Assembly: GCF_000149955.1 (NCBI RefSeq)
Contig: NC_030995.1
Span: forward strand, 1,426,001-1,490,000
Length of the DNA: 64,000 nt
DNA from: Fusarium oxysporum f. sp. lycopersici 4287
Taxonomy: Eukaryota; Ascomycota; Sordariomycetes; Hypocreales; Nectriaceae
Direction: 5' to 3'
The notes beneath the pieces were generated by a model, which worked only from the letters and a program-made list of their open reading frames with translations, ran no database searches and was not told where the DNA came from. The position numbers and the translations under genes were made by a program. Within the stretch, counting starts at the first letter, position 1. Each line of letters begins with the position of its first letter. Positions 33,778 to 43,925 of this stretch are shown here, piece by piece.

Positions 33778-35463
33778 CTCTGGCGGAATTGGCTCCAGCT
33801 AGAGCCTCCAGATCCCCGACTTCCGTGGAGTCTCCGAATAGGTTCAAGACATTTGATATGATTCAAAAACCGGGCGATTTTCGGATTGCCCAGACAAAGG
33901 CCCCTTTCCAAGAGCAACACTAAAGACGCCGAGTAGGCACAGGCACCAGCAATTATAAAGGACGGCTTACTTCTAGTGATCAGCATATCCCAAGACCTTG
34001 GGTCCAACGTCAATCGGCAAAAAAGCACCCTTATCAGCAGTGGTCCACAGTCGGGGAAGCATCCTGACAAGGATGCATGGATGCGTCCAATGTACGAGGC
34101 AAATGCGAGTGGAGAAAGAGATATCTCTGATGGGGAAGATCCCACCCCTCTCCATGGGGGTGGAGAAGCGCCAAGTACCATGGCCTCGAGCAGTACATAC
34201 AGGCCAAGGAAATATCCAAAGACGCAAAATGACCCGACAAGCTCTCTCGAGTCCAGTCGAGTCGAGTCTAACCGCACAAAGTTTGGACCATCAGACCAGG
34301 CTCTGACCAACATCGTCATGAAATATATCACCTTTTGCCCTGGATTGCATGTTTGGAAGTGGAACTGTACTAGGATGAACCAAGGAACATGTCCAGCAGG
34401 ATAACTGAGAATGAAGGGAGGGCAGTGCTTCTATGCCATAGTAGCACCAAGTGGAGAGAGCTGAAACGTCCTTGAATTAGTTGTCTCTGCGGAAAGACGA
34501 GAGTGAGAGAGTGTGAGCCCTCAACGAGATGTACGGAACACCAGAGCCTCGTGGCTCCCTAAATGGGCAAAAGACGTATATATGAACCATTCCTTTGGGT
34601 CCTACCAACGCACATATGGTCAGCAGAGGGGACGCCGAATACGACACATCGCGCAGCCTGATCCATACCATGTCGAGTCTGTTGCCGCGTCGAAAATCAG
34701 TATGCATTCTGCTCTGAGAAAACTGCGCAGTACAAACAATTCAGCGCAGTTTCTCTAAGGTAAAAGCAACAAAAATCGAAACTACACTCTGGCATTGAGC
34801 CAGGATTGGTTGGTTGACTCGACCGGGCGTGAAGTAGGAATAACCCATGTCATCAACTTTGTTACATCCAACCGAGGTACTTAATATGCCTCACGCAAGG
34901 GTGCAAATACTTGGAACTGAGGTAGCCCGAAGCAGTTGGCCTCGAGAAATGGGCTTGGCTTTGTTTCTCCACTCCTCCTTCAGCTAATCCTGGTTCGGAC
35001 TGGCCGCCATCATCCCGCTGCAGTCAATACATACAGTGACTGTGACTGCGGCTTGGCCTCCAACAGTTCGACTCGAGTTCAGCGGAGAGCCCCAGGGTTT
35101 ACCTGCATTGTACCTAAGGTACTCCTAGGCTATTCCCTGCCTTGAAAGCAGTAAGAGGAGGGCAAGGGACGATGGGTTGGTGTCGATCGAAGCTCTTCCC
35201 CCCCCATGTCAGATTTTACTTATTAACTTCAACGCCCGCTCCTCCAAGATACAACTTTCTTCTTCCCTCTCACCTCGTATTTTTTCACTTTCAACGCTTT
35301 TCTATACCTGTGTCTCACACGGTATATTCAATTCACCTTCGTCTGCTTGCTTCATTGCTTCGCAGACTCTTGCTCGATTGAGCTTTCCTTCCTTCGACCT
35401 TGTTCGCAAGAATATATCGATAGACCGAAACCAACCCAGCCTGCAAAGGTGACATCCTTCAAG

Positions 35464-37331
35464 ATGGCTTCCGACGAGGAGAAGAACTCCAATAACTACA
35501 TCAGCAATGCTGGCTCTACCGACAAGTACCTGGCCGACAACGGCGACGTCGCGGCCGGCCACACTATGGACAACGCTGATGGTCTACACCGTCTCCTCAA
35601 CAACAGACAGATCCAGCTCGTTGCCATTGGTGGCTCCATTGGTACTGCCCTCTTCGTGAGTATCGGTGGTGGTCTCGCCCAGGGTGGTCCCCTCGGCTTG
35701 TTCCTCGCCTATACAATCTACTCTGGTATCCTCGCATGTGTGAACAATGGTGTCGCCGAGATGAGCACGTACATGCCCGTTTCTGGTGGCTTTATCCGTC
35801 TCGCCGGTCATTGGGCCGATGACGCTCTTGGTTTTATGGCTGGTTGGAACTTCTTCCTCTACGAAGGTCTTCTGATTCCATTCGAAATCACCGCCATCAA
35901 CCTTGTCCTCTCATACTGGAGCTCTGATATCACGAACCCTGGCCCTACAGCTGGCATCTGTATTGGTGTCATCATATTATACGCGTAAGTACAAGGTCCT
36001 TGAGATGATTTCGCTTTCCCTCCACTGTTTCGTGTGTTGATGCCATACTTTTCTGCTTGATTCCTTCGGCTCAGCTGGTCATGAACATGAAACTATTTGC
36101 TCGTCTCTGCTCCCTGAATAAAGTTCACATGCTAACGGCGTTTGCGTATTTTAGTCTTTTGAACATCTTGGCTGTCAAGGCCTACGGTGAAGCTGAATTT
36201 TGGCTTTCGGGCGGCAAGGTTATCCTGATTCTTATGCTCTTCAGTTTTACTTTCGTCACAATGGTTGGCGGCAACCCTCAAGGTGATGCCTATGGATTCC
36301 GCTACTGGAAGAACCCAGGTGCTTTCTCGGATGTCAATGGTAACACTCCTCTTGGTCGCTTCGAGGGCTTCCTCGGTGCCCTCTGGAGCGCCAGCTTTAC
36401 TGTTGTCGGTCCCGAATACATCTCGATGGTCGCTGCCGAGGCTAAGCGACCCAGTGTCTACATCAAGGCTGCCTTCAAGACGGTTTACTACCGATTCTGC
36501 TTCTTCTTCATTATGGGGTCCCTCGCTGTCGGTATCGTTGTCCCTTACAACTATCCTCAGCTCGTCAGGATTTTCGTTACTGGCGAGGAGGGAAGCGGCA
36601 CCGCTGCTGCTTCGCCCTATGTCATGGCTATGGACATCTTGAAGGTCGACGTGCTTCCCCACATCGTGAACGCGCTCCTCCTTACGTCTATTTTCTCGGC
36701 CGGTAACACCTATACCTACTGTGCCACTCGATCGTTGTATGGTCTTGCTCTTGAGGGTCGTGCTCCCCGATTCCTGCGAAAGACAACCGCTTCCGGTGTT
36801 CCCATCTGGTGCTTCTGCGTCGTCATGCTGTTCCCCATGCTCTCGTTCCTCCAGTGCAGCAGTGGCTCAGCTGAGGTTCTCAACTGGCTCATTGCCCTGA
36901 TGACAGCCGGTGGTCTTATCAACTACCTTGTCATGGGACTCACCTTCCTCAACTACTACCGCGCCTGCAAGGCTCAGGGAGTTGACCGAAGCAAGATGCC
37001 GTACTACGGCCGCTTCCAGCCCTGGTGCGCCATCATTGGTCTGGTCTTCCAGTTCTGCGTCGTCATGTGCTACGGTTACAAGTCATTCAAGCCCTGGGAT
37101 GTCGAGAGCTTCTTCAAGAACTACACCATGCAAATCGTCGCCCCTTGTCTTTTCATCTTCTGGAAGCTCTACAAGAAGACTCGCTGGCTCCGTCCCCATG
37201 AGGTCGACCTTACCTGGGAGCGTCCTATCATTGACGCTTACGAGAACTCCATCACAACACCCCCTACTGGCTTCTGGCAGGAGATGGGAATGCTCGTTGG
37301 CATCAAGCGTAAGGTGCATTCGGATGAGTAG
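35464..37331 (+). CDS. AAT/YAT-family amino-acid permease
   Basis: This plasma-membrane proton symporter takes up amino acids; the exact substrate range is not readable. Exons 35464-35984 and 36155-37331 give 565 residues. The 170-nt intron has a GCTAAC branch point and keeps phase. The hydrophilic N-terminus is followed by LHRLLNNRQIQLVAIGGSIG and TALFVSIGGGLAQGGP, the hallmark first helix of the YAT family. Later come AEMSTYMPVSGGFIRLAGHW, GWNFFLYEGLLIPFEITAIN, VVGPEYISMVAAEAKRPSVY and FSAGNTYTYCATRSLYGLAL. Twelve hydrophobic segments are visible. The cytosolic tail WERPIIDAYENSITTPPTGF is short. The start context AAGATGG is good and a pyrimidine-rich leader precedes it. Confidence 0.93.
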
Positions 37332-39305
37332 AGGATGTCACTGTTTACTTTATGCGAAATGAATAAGAGACGACTGCCGGTGCAATCTACGAGTTCATAG
37401 AACATGAGATTTTTCTGTACATATTATGTAGTTTGCTGAAAATATACCCAAGGCATAGCTATGCTTTCTTTTGGATTCATTCGTTGTCCCAATCTTATGC
37501 CAGAGTGACCCAAAAAGATGAAGAATCCCAATCTACGACGTGACTTGTGGTTACGAGCACCATCCCTATCTTGGTAAGTTTAGCTACGGAAAATAGGAGC
37601 CAGGAACTTTAATTTGCTCCGAATCGCGAGAGCAAGTCTAGCCTAGAGTTACCTTGCTCCAGAATTCATTGATATCTCGCCTATCTCTCTAGTCTCCAGA
37701 GTGTCTGAATGACCGGATCTCAACACTGGTGACGTAAAGTTCAAATAGCTTAATGATGCTGCGCCGCCGTGATATGTTCGATCTCGCGCATCAAGGCTGG
37801 CAGTCTCTACAGGGAACGGCCAATAGATTTCAACTGCCGATCACGAGATCGGCAATACAAAGCAGCTCAAATGCGTCTCCCCTGTCTGCTCATTGAATGT
37901 TTCGTAAAGTTGCTAGGTCTCTTTAAGGATTCCTTAGCTCGTGGCTCAGAAGGCGGGGGAGCGGCCCATGTAGATCGCGCAGGAGGCCGATGCACAAAGG
38001 GGGCAAAGGTGACGGGGAAGGGGAAGGGGGAGTGGGAGTGGGAGTGGGAGTGGGAGTGGGAGTGAGGTTTGACCAAACTCGGGGAGTTTCTAGAAGGGGG
38101 CGTGAGAGAAGCTCAGGGTTGGAGTAGTTTGGTATGGGTGATGGGTGGGTGGTGATAAGCAGGGATGGGCATGATAAGGTTTTTTGGGTTGATAAGTTAA
38201 GCAGGTGTCAGTGGCATAGATTCTTAAGTACTGATAGTAACGAACAAGGCACGGAGTATGAAGCCGTGAAACCGTGTTGCCATTAAGGTCATCAAGACAG
38301 TGTAGACGGAGTTGGATATCTGTTTTGGTGTTTTGCAAGGTCATTTAGGGGTTCTTGGTATGTAGGGATCGGTTTCTTTAAGCTATCTCCATTTGTCCGC
38401 GGAAGCACCGTCTGCAAGTATACTACTAGGGTCGAATACATTCACAGTCAAGCCTTCGAACGTTGGGTTAATCAAGTTGAAGTAGCTGAAAGTTGGTTGG
38501 AGATGGACGGGCCGGGAGGCACGGCAGTAGTGGGTCTTTCGGCGCCGGGGATTCGGGATGGCTTGACCAGGAGCTGGAAGTTTAATCGTATGTTGATAGA
38601 AATGGCCAAGAAGAGCAGGAGATAAGGTTGTGCTCATGCGATGCTATGTACCTCTAAGTGAGTGAGCTCATAAATATGAATGATATGGAGGAGCATTTGA
38701 CGTTGGGACCACATGGTGAACCTGGAGTTTGGTATGGAGGATAACTGCATGATACGAAGAGACTGGGCGTTGTAGTCTGAAGACGGAGTTTCGGTCACAA
38801 GGGTAGTGATATAGCCCGTGCTTTCATAATAGACTTGAATAGGTACAGTGAGGCTTGACACGCAAGGAATATGTCCTGGTACTGAGCTTGCCGAGATCTT
38901 GTCTCTATGATACACAGTACTATTCCCTGGTAACTGCGTCGTTTGTATATTTGATTCCGGCGGTGTATAGTAGTTATCAAATTGTGCTTATACTCACCTG
39001 TACAGAGTGCGGTTCTGACAGTATGTGTGATAACGCCTTATTGCGCATGGTCGCTGTTTCTTGAAAACGTGTAATATGGTACCTGCGATAATATATTCAG
39101 TGGTTTGGCATTTTACAGACATACCAGGGTCGAGATGAGTTATCTTTGAACCCAAATCACGCTCCATATTGGAGTAATGCCCATGAGGTACCTGGTTGAG
39201 TGCTTCGAACTATCGAGACATGGCAGATCGGTAGGTAGTATCACTGGCACGTATTCGTAGGCAACCTGAACAAAGATACTGCGACCTCCTATACTAAGCA
39301 CATTC
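37332..39305. other. Intergenic region, permease to tRNA-Leu
   Basis: About 2 kb without a supported gene. It contains the GGGAGT minisatellite. Minus-strand frames at 38383-38637 (84 codons) and 38634-38915 abut each other but have no family likeness and no clear splice link, so I do not call them. Confidence 0.5.
38028..38063. repeat. (GGGAGT)6 minisatellite
   Basis: Six perfect GGGAGT units lie in a longer G/A-rich run starting near 38014. The G-triplets could form a G-quadruplex on this strand. It lies between genes and is likely length-variable. Confidence 0.9.
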
Positions 39306-39405
39306 GGTGAGATGGCCGAGTTGGTTATGGCGCCAGGTTAAGGTTAACCTTAACACCAATTTCCTGGTGGAGCAATCCTCCTGGGTTCGAGTCCCAGTCT
39401 CATCA
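39306..39405 (+). tRNA. tRNA-Leu(AAG) with intron
   Basis: The cloverleaf is complete. The acceptor stem GGTGAGA pairs with TCTCATC (one G-T wobble), and the discriminator is A39405. The D-arm is GCC...GGC with GTTGG in the loop. The anticodon stem CCAGG pairs with CCTGG. The long variable arm GGA-GCAA-TCC marks a class II tRNA. The T-arm is CTGGG-TTCGAGT-CCCAG. The anticodon AAG is at 39340-39342. An 18-nt intron (39344-39361), one base after the anticodon, carries CCTTAA that can pair with TTAAGG of the anticodon loop, as is usual for pre-tRNA-Leu. It decodes CUU, and CUC after A-to-I34 editing. Confidence 0.95.
39344..39361 (+). other. tRNA-Leu intron
   Basis: An 18-nt intron at the canonical position 37/38, to be removed by the tRNA splicing endonuclease. 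Its CCTTAA pairs with the anticodon region. Confidence 0.85.
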
Positions 39406-39409
39406 GATA

Positions 39410-39418
39410 TTTCTTTTT
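39410..39418 (+). terminator. RNA polymerase III terminator of tRNA-Leu
   Basis: A T-rich run, TTTCTTTTT, with five terminal Ts begins five bases after the tRNA end. This is a normal pol III stop. Confidence 0.8.
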
Positions 39419-40053
39419 GCATTTCTAGTCAACTATAGCAATTGTAGCTGGACGGTTGTTAATTCATTTTTGTTTCTCTTGGATCAGCTGGGCGAAAATC
39501 GCCTACCCTGCTGTAGAGAAGCGGATTGTTGATTTTCCACCAGAAGAGATAGACTACCAGCACGCCGCCCATCACATGTGCATACAATACAGTGGAAAGG
39601 TTTTCGAGAGGGATAGTGGTGTTAATATGTCTGCTTACAATATACACGCTCATCGATATGTTTGAATTGTGTGTGTACCATGACATTCAATCACACCATG
39701 AACGTTTTCATCACTCATCATAGTTCGTTACAGTATTCACATTTGTTCAAGACACGGATTGATCGTAATCAAGTCTATTTTGGCTCTAACTAGTTGCCAA
39801 TCTCCAACCCACCAAGTCGAGGGCTCAACACAGTTGGGATCCTCCAATCCCCCATGTTATTTCCTCGTTCCTCCATGGCGGTAGTCTAACAAAGCTTTCC
39901 GTCTATCGGGAAGCCAAAAGTGCAGTCATCCATTACCAAAGACGCACCCGTAACTTTTTTTGATCAACGCATGACAAAGGAAAATGGTATGTAGTCATCA
40001 AGAGAAGTCGTCACAAGACATGGTAGAGTAAAGGTGCGGCGGGATATATGCGT
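39419..40053. other. Intergenic region, tRNA-Leu to eEF3
   Basis: About 630 bp that should include the eEF3 3' UTR on the minus strand. No other gene is seen. Confidence 0.55.
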
Positions 40054-43000
40054 TTACAGATCATCCTCGTCACTGAACACCTCCTCACCACGCTTTCGGC
40101 GGGCCATACGCTCCTTCTTCTTCTTTCGTGCCTCAGAAGAGCTCAGCTTGACCTTCTTCTTGGTGGTGACAATCTTGTTACCCATGGCATCGAACTTCTC
40201 CTCCTCATCACCATCGTCAGCCTTGAGACGAGGACCAGAACCCTGGCCCTGAACCCAGTTGTGACCGGAAGGTGTCATCTTGCCGTCCATGACAGCCCAG
40301 ACTTCCTCAGTCAAGTCCTTGGTGAACTCGGCAGAGTGGGTAATGATGATGACACCACCCTCGAACTTCTTCAGGGCCTTGGACAGGGCACCGAGAGAGT
40401 CACGATCGAGATAGTTGGTAGGCTCGTCAAGGACGATAAGATGAGGTCGCTGCCAAGAGCAAGCGGCAAGGACAGTCTTGACACGCTGACCACCAGACAG
40501 ACCACGCATGCGAGAGTGAGAAACAAGCTCAGCATCGAGACCGAAGTTGGCGCAGTGAGACTCAATCTCCTTTCGGACCAGAGGTCGGAACTGACCAGAG
40601 GCAAGAGCCTCCTTCATATCGACATCAGCAACCATCTTCTGGTGAGAAGCCAGAAGCTCGTTTCGGGGCAACCAGGCGTTGTCAGCAGACATCATGGGAG
40701 TCCATCGCTCGTTCTTCATGCCGACGTTCTCACCAAGAGCGAACGAACACTCGTACTCGTAAGAGTTCTTGAACTTTCTTCGGCTGTTGATGCCGATGAC
40801 ACGACGCTGAGAGCCCTCAATGCGGAAGATCTTGTCCATGGCCTTCTCATCGGCCTCGGTGATGACCTTGTTGGCACGGTCCATGGTCTCACGATCCTCA
40901 CCAGTCTGGAATCGCCACTGGATGTACTCGGAAGGAGTCTTGTCGAGATGGTTATCGATGTGAGCGAAAGCGTGCTGCTTAATGTAGGCGATACGGATGT
41001 TCTCGTGCTGGTAGATCTCACCCTGAGTGGGGATGAGCTCACCAGTGAGCACGTTGATCAGAGTAGACTTGCCAGCACCGTTGGGACCGATGACGGCAAT
41101 ACGGGAGCCCAGAGAGCACTGGAAGGAGATGTCCTGGATCTGAGGCTTGGAGGTACCAGGGTACTGGAAGGACATGTTGGTGGCACGGAGAATGGCCTTG
41201 GCCTTGGTCTTGACACCCTCGAGGAAACCGGGCTCAGGGAAAGTGAACTCCATCTCGGACTCACCAAGCTCGTAGTAAGACTTGGCAGAGGGGTTGCGGG
41301 CGACGAAGGCAGCCAGGTTACCCTTGTAGCGCTTGAGCTTGAAGCGCTCGTAGTGGACGATGTGCTGGCAGACGTTGTCGAGGAAGCCAGAGTCGTGAGA
41401 GACGATGATGGAAGTGCAAGGGGAGTTGATGAGGTACTCCTCGAGCCACTTAACGTTCTTCACATCCAAATGGTTGGTAGGCTCGTCAAGAAGCAGAATA
41501 TCGGGAGCCTCGAAGACGGCACGGCACAGAGCGAGCTTCATCTTCCAACCACCAGAAAGGGCGCTGATCTCACCCTTGATCATCTGCTCAGTGAAGCCGA
41601 ACTCGTTGAGCTGCTTCTCGACATCAGCCTGGGTGGTGGTGACACCAGCCTCCTCAAGCTTCTTCATGGTCCAGTCAATGGTGGTCATCTCAGTATCGGC
41701 GGAGTCAAGGTCGTGCTCGACGAAGACGGTCTTGACCTCGCTCTGCTTAGGGAAACCCTCAACCTGCTCGTTGTTGATGGCGCGCATGAGAGTGGACTTT
41801 CCGGAACCGTTGGGACCGCAAAGACCGTAACGCTGACCACGCTTGAGACGGAGGTGAGTCTGGTTGAGAAGAATCTTGGCACCGTAGGCAAGAGAGAAGG
41901 TACAGTTGCAAAGATCCTCACCCTCCTCCTCATCCTCCTCGGCCTCGGCCTCAGCGACAGCACCGGGGAGAGCAGTCTTGCGGATGGCCTCGACGAGGGA
42001 CTCAGAGTTGTCAATGCCAGCAATGACAGAGACATAGGCCTTGAGGTTGTCGACCCAGATCATGGACTCGGTCTCCTTCTCGTCAACAAGCTGACCAGCG
42101 ATAGCAGCGATGTATTCAGCAACGGGGCCCATCTTCTCAACGTAGTTGGCGAACTTGGGGGAGAGGGCGGCCTTGACCTTGGGGAGGATGACGTTGATGG
42201 CACCGTCGTGGCGAGCCTCGGGGATGACACCGTCCTTGATGTTACCGACACGGGTGAGGGTGTCAAGAGCCTGCTTGGTCTTGTCACGAGCCTCGGGGTC
42301 AGCCAAGTTCTCGTAGTTCTTCTGGAGACCTGGCATCATCTTGGGCAAGAAAGGAGCAACGATGTTGGGGTCGTCGACAAGCTTGCACATGTTGTCAACA
42401 ATGACGGCGGACTTTCGCTTGATAGCGGTATCACGCTCAGCCAGACCACGATCCAGAAGGGGAACCATGAGGGCAAGAGTAGGCTCCTGGACCTCAGTGA
42501 CGAAAGTGGTGGCACCGAGCAAGTGAACGGTCTCGGGGACGTTCTCAGGCTTGGCGATACACTTGATGAGCTCGGGAATGAAGCGCTCAATATCCTTGTT
42601 GACAATCAGCTGGCAAAGCTGCTCCATGGTCTTGTAAGCACGCTCCTTGACCTCCTTCTTGGTGTCCCACATGGACTCGGAGATGACGGGAATGAGCTCA
42701 GGGACACGGTAGGCGAGCTGGGCAGGAGAGCTCTTGACCAGAGCCTCGACGAAGTCGAGAGCAGCCATCTTCTCAGGCCACTTCTGGGCGGTTCGGATAG
42801 ACTCCATGACGTAAGGAAGAGCAGCCTTGACAGCGTTGGCGTTGATGCCGCCAGCGATGGCGAGAACGGCGCTCTGAGCAGCATTCTTGACAGCGGTGAT
42901 CTTGTCGCCGACGGCGGCAAGGACACTGGGGAGGAGGACAACAAGGTAGGGCTCGACGGAAGCGGAGACCTCGGAGTGGGAAGCAATGGCCTCGATGGCG

Positions 43001-43635
43001 ACACAAGCCTTCTCACGAGCGGCGGCATCCTTCTTGTTGGCGAGCTGCTTCTTCAGGCCCTCGATGACACTGTAGACAAAAATGGTTAGCACATGAAGAT
43101 CGCCCAAGAATTTTTTTTTGTGGATGCTTTTCGCTGGAGGGGTCAACCAAAAAATGGGCCTAGCGCAAAATCGCCCTTCGCCCAAATCTGGCGGGGTAGG
43201 ATTGGGCGCCCAATCGGTGGAGGGGCAAACGAGAGGAAGAAAAAAGTTCTGCTACTCGTCTTGTCCGACGCAAGATACCGTCCACTCAAGTCGCTTCCCA
43301 GTTCCTCGTCTCACATGCATGGGACACATCAGCTCGGATGCTGACTGCACCAAAATGAGGCGAAAACCGAGGGTAGCAGGAATGGCAAGTGTCTAGTGTA
43401 GACTAAACACTAGCCCTGAGGCGCCCAGTAATATCCCATGGGAAAAGCCGAATTATGGCATCGCAAAAAAGGCTAAGACTTACTTTTCGGGGACGACCTG
43501 GTCGCCGATGCGGCCGTTGATGAAAGAAGCCAGCTCGTTGGAGGACTCCTTGATATCAGCGGACTCCTTGGACACGGTGAGCTTCTGGAAAAGCTCGTCC
43601 AGGACCTTGATCGACTGCTGGTTCTCGGTAGGCAT
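40054..43635 (-). CDS. TEF3: Translation elongation factor 3 (eEF3)
   Basis: This fungal ribosome-bound ATPase is needed in each elongation cycle to release E-site tRNA and assist late translocation. Exons 43635-43484 and 43069-40054 give 1055 residues, the normal family length; the 414-nt intron keeps phase. The first exon begins [19 protein letters not shown]. The N-terminal third is HEAT repeats. ABC domain 1 has Walker [11 protein letters not shown], signature [15 protein letters not shown] and Walker [17 protein letters not shown] domain 2 has [10 protein letters not shown], then the chromodomain-like insertion, [16 protein letters not shown] and [12 protein letters not shown]. The basic tail ([20 protein letters not shown]) binds ribosomes. 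Strong codon bias (few A/T third positions) agrees with high expression and leaves the opposite strand open by chance. Confidence 0.97.
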
Positions 43636-43925
43636 GATGTCGATGTATGGGGTTTTTCTTTTTTTGATGGGGTATAAGAAAAGAGGTCGTCGAGGTTACA
43701 GAGATCGATGGAGGAGTCGACTCTGATTTATTCGGCGATGATGGGAAATTCCTCTTGGATGAGGGAGCGGTGTTCGTTCAATGGAGGTAAGTCCGAAGAA
43801 CAAACTAGAACGCGAGTAAAGAAAGTAAGAGAGGTTCGTCTGGAGGAGGACGACCGGAGATCGATGGAGGAGGAAGAAAGAGAATGGGAGTGAGAGGATG
43901 GAGGGAGGGAGATGGAGTGTTAAAA
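43636..43925 (-). promoter_or_regulatory. Pyrimidine-rich leader and core promoter of eEF3
   Basis: On the gene's own strand this is an extended CT-rich tract (seen here as GA-rich plus-strand sequence, for example around 43840-43935). CT-rich leaders are common in highly expressed filamentous-fungal genes. Confidence 0.55.

Larger units (their letters stand above)
30043..35463. other. 5.4-kb gene-poor region
   Basis: The largest stretch without a recognisable gene. It holds the promoter and leader of the TPR gene on its left (with a GCACT repeat and a 17-nt poly-T) and the permease promoter on its right. Base composition is ordinary, not the AT-rich pattern of heavy RIP. Frames of 60-190 codons occur on both strands (for example 32067-32405, 33762-34331 and 33976-34404), but they overlap in antisense, lack motifs and have no consistent codon use. 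A pyrimidine-rich tract with TCTTCC and CCTC elements from about 35215 to 35350 fits the permease leader. Confidence 0.5.

Noticed and set aside
38383..38915. Two abutting minus-strand frames that might be one small gene
   Set aside because: No plausible splice pair joins them in frame that I could find, and neither resembles a known family.
40048..43089. A 1013-codon open frame on the plus strand opposite eEF3
   Set aside because: It mirrors the eEF3 exon almost exactly. Strong codon bias on the minus strand removes stops from this antisense frame. The peptide is a Leu/Val/Gly/Asp-rich string without domain structure.
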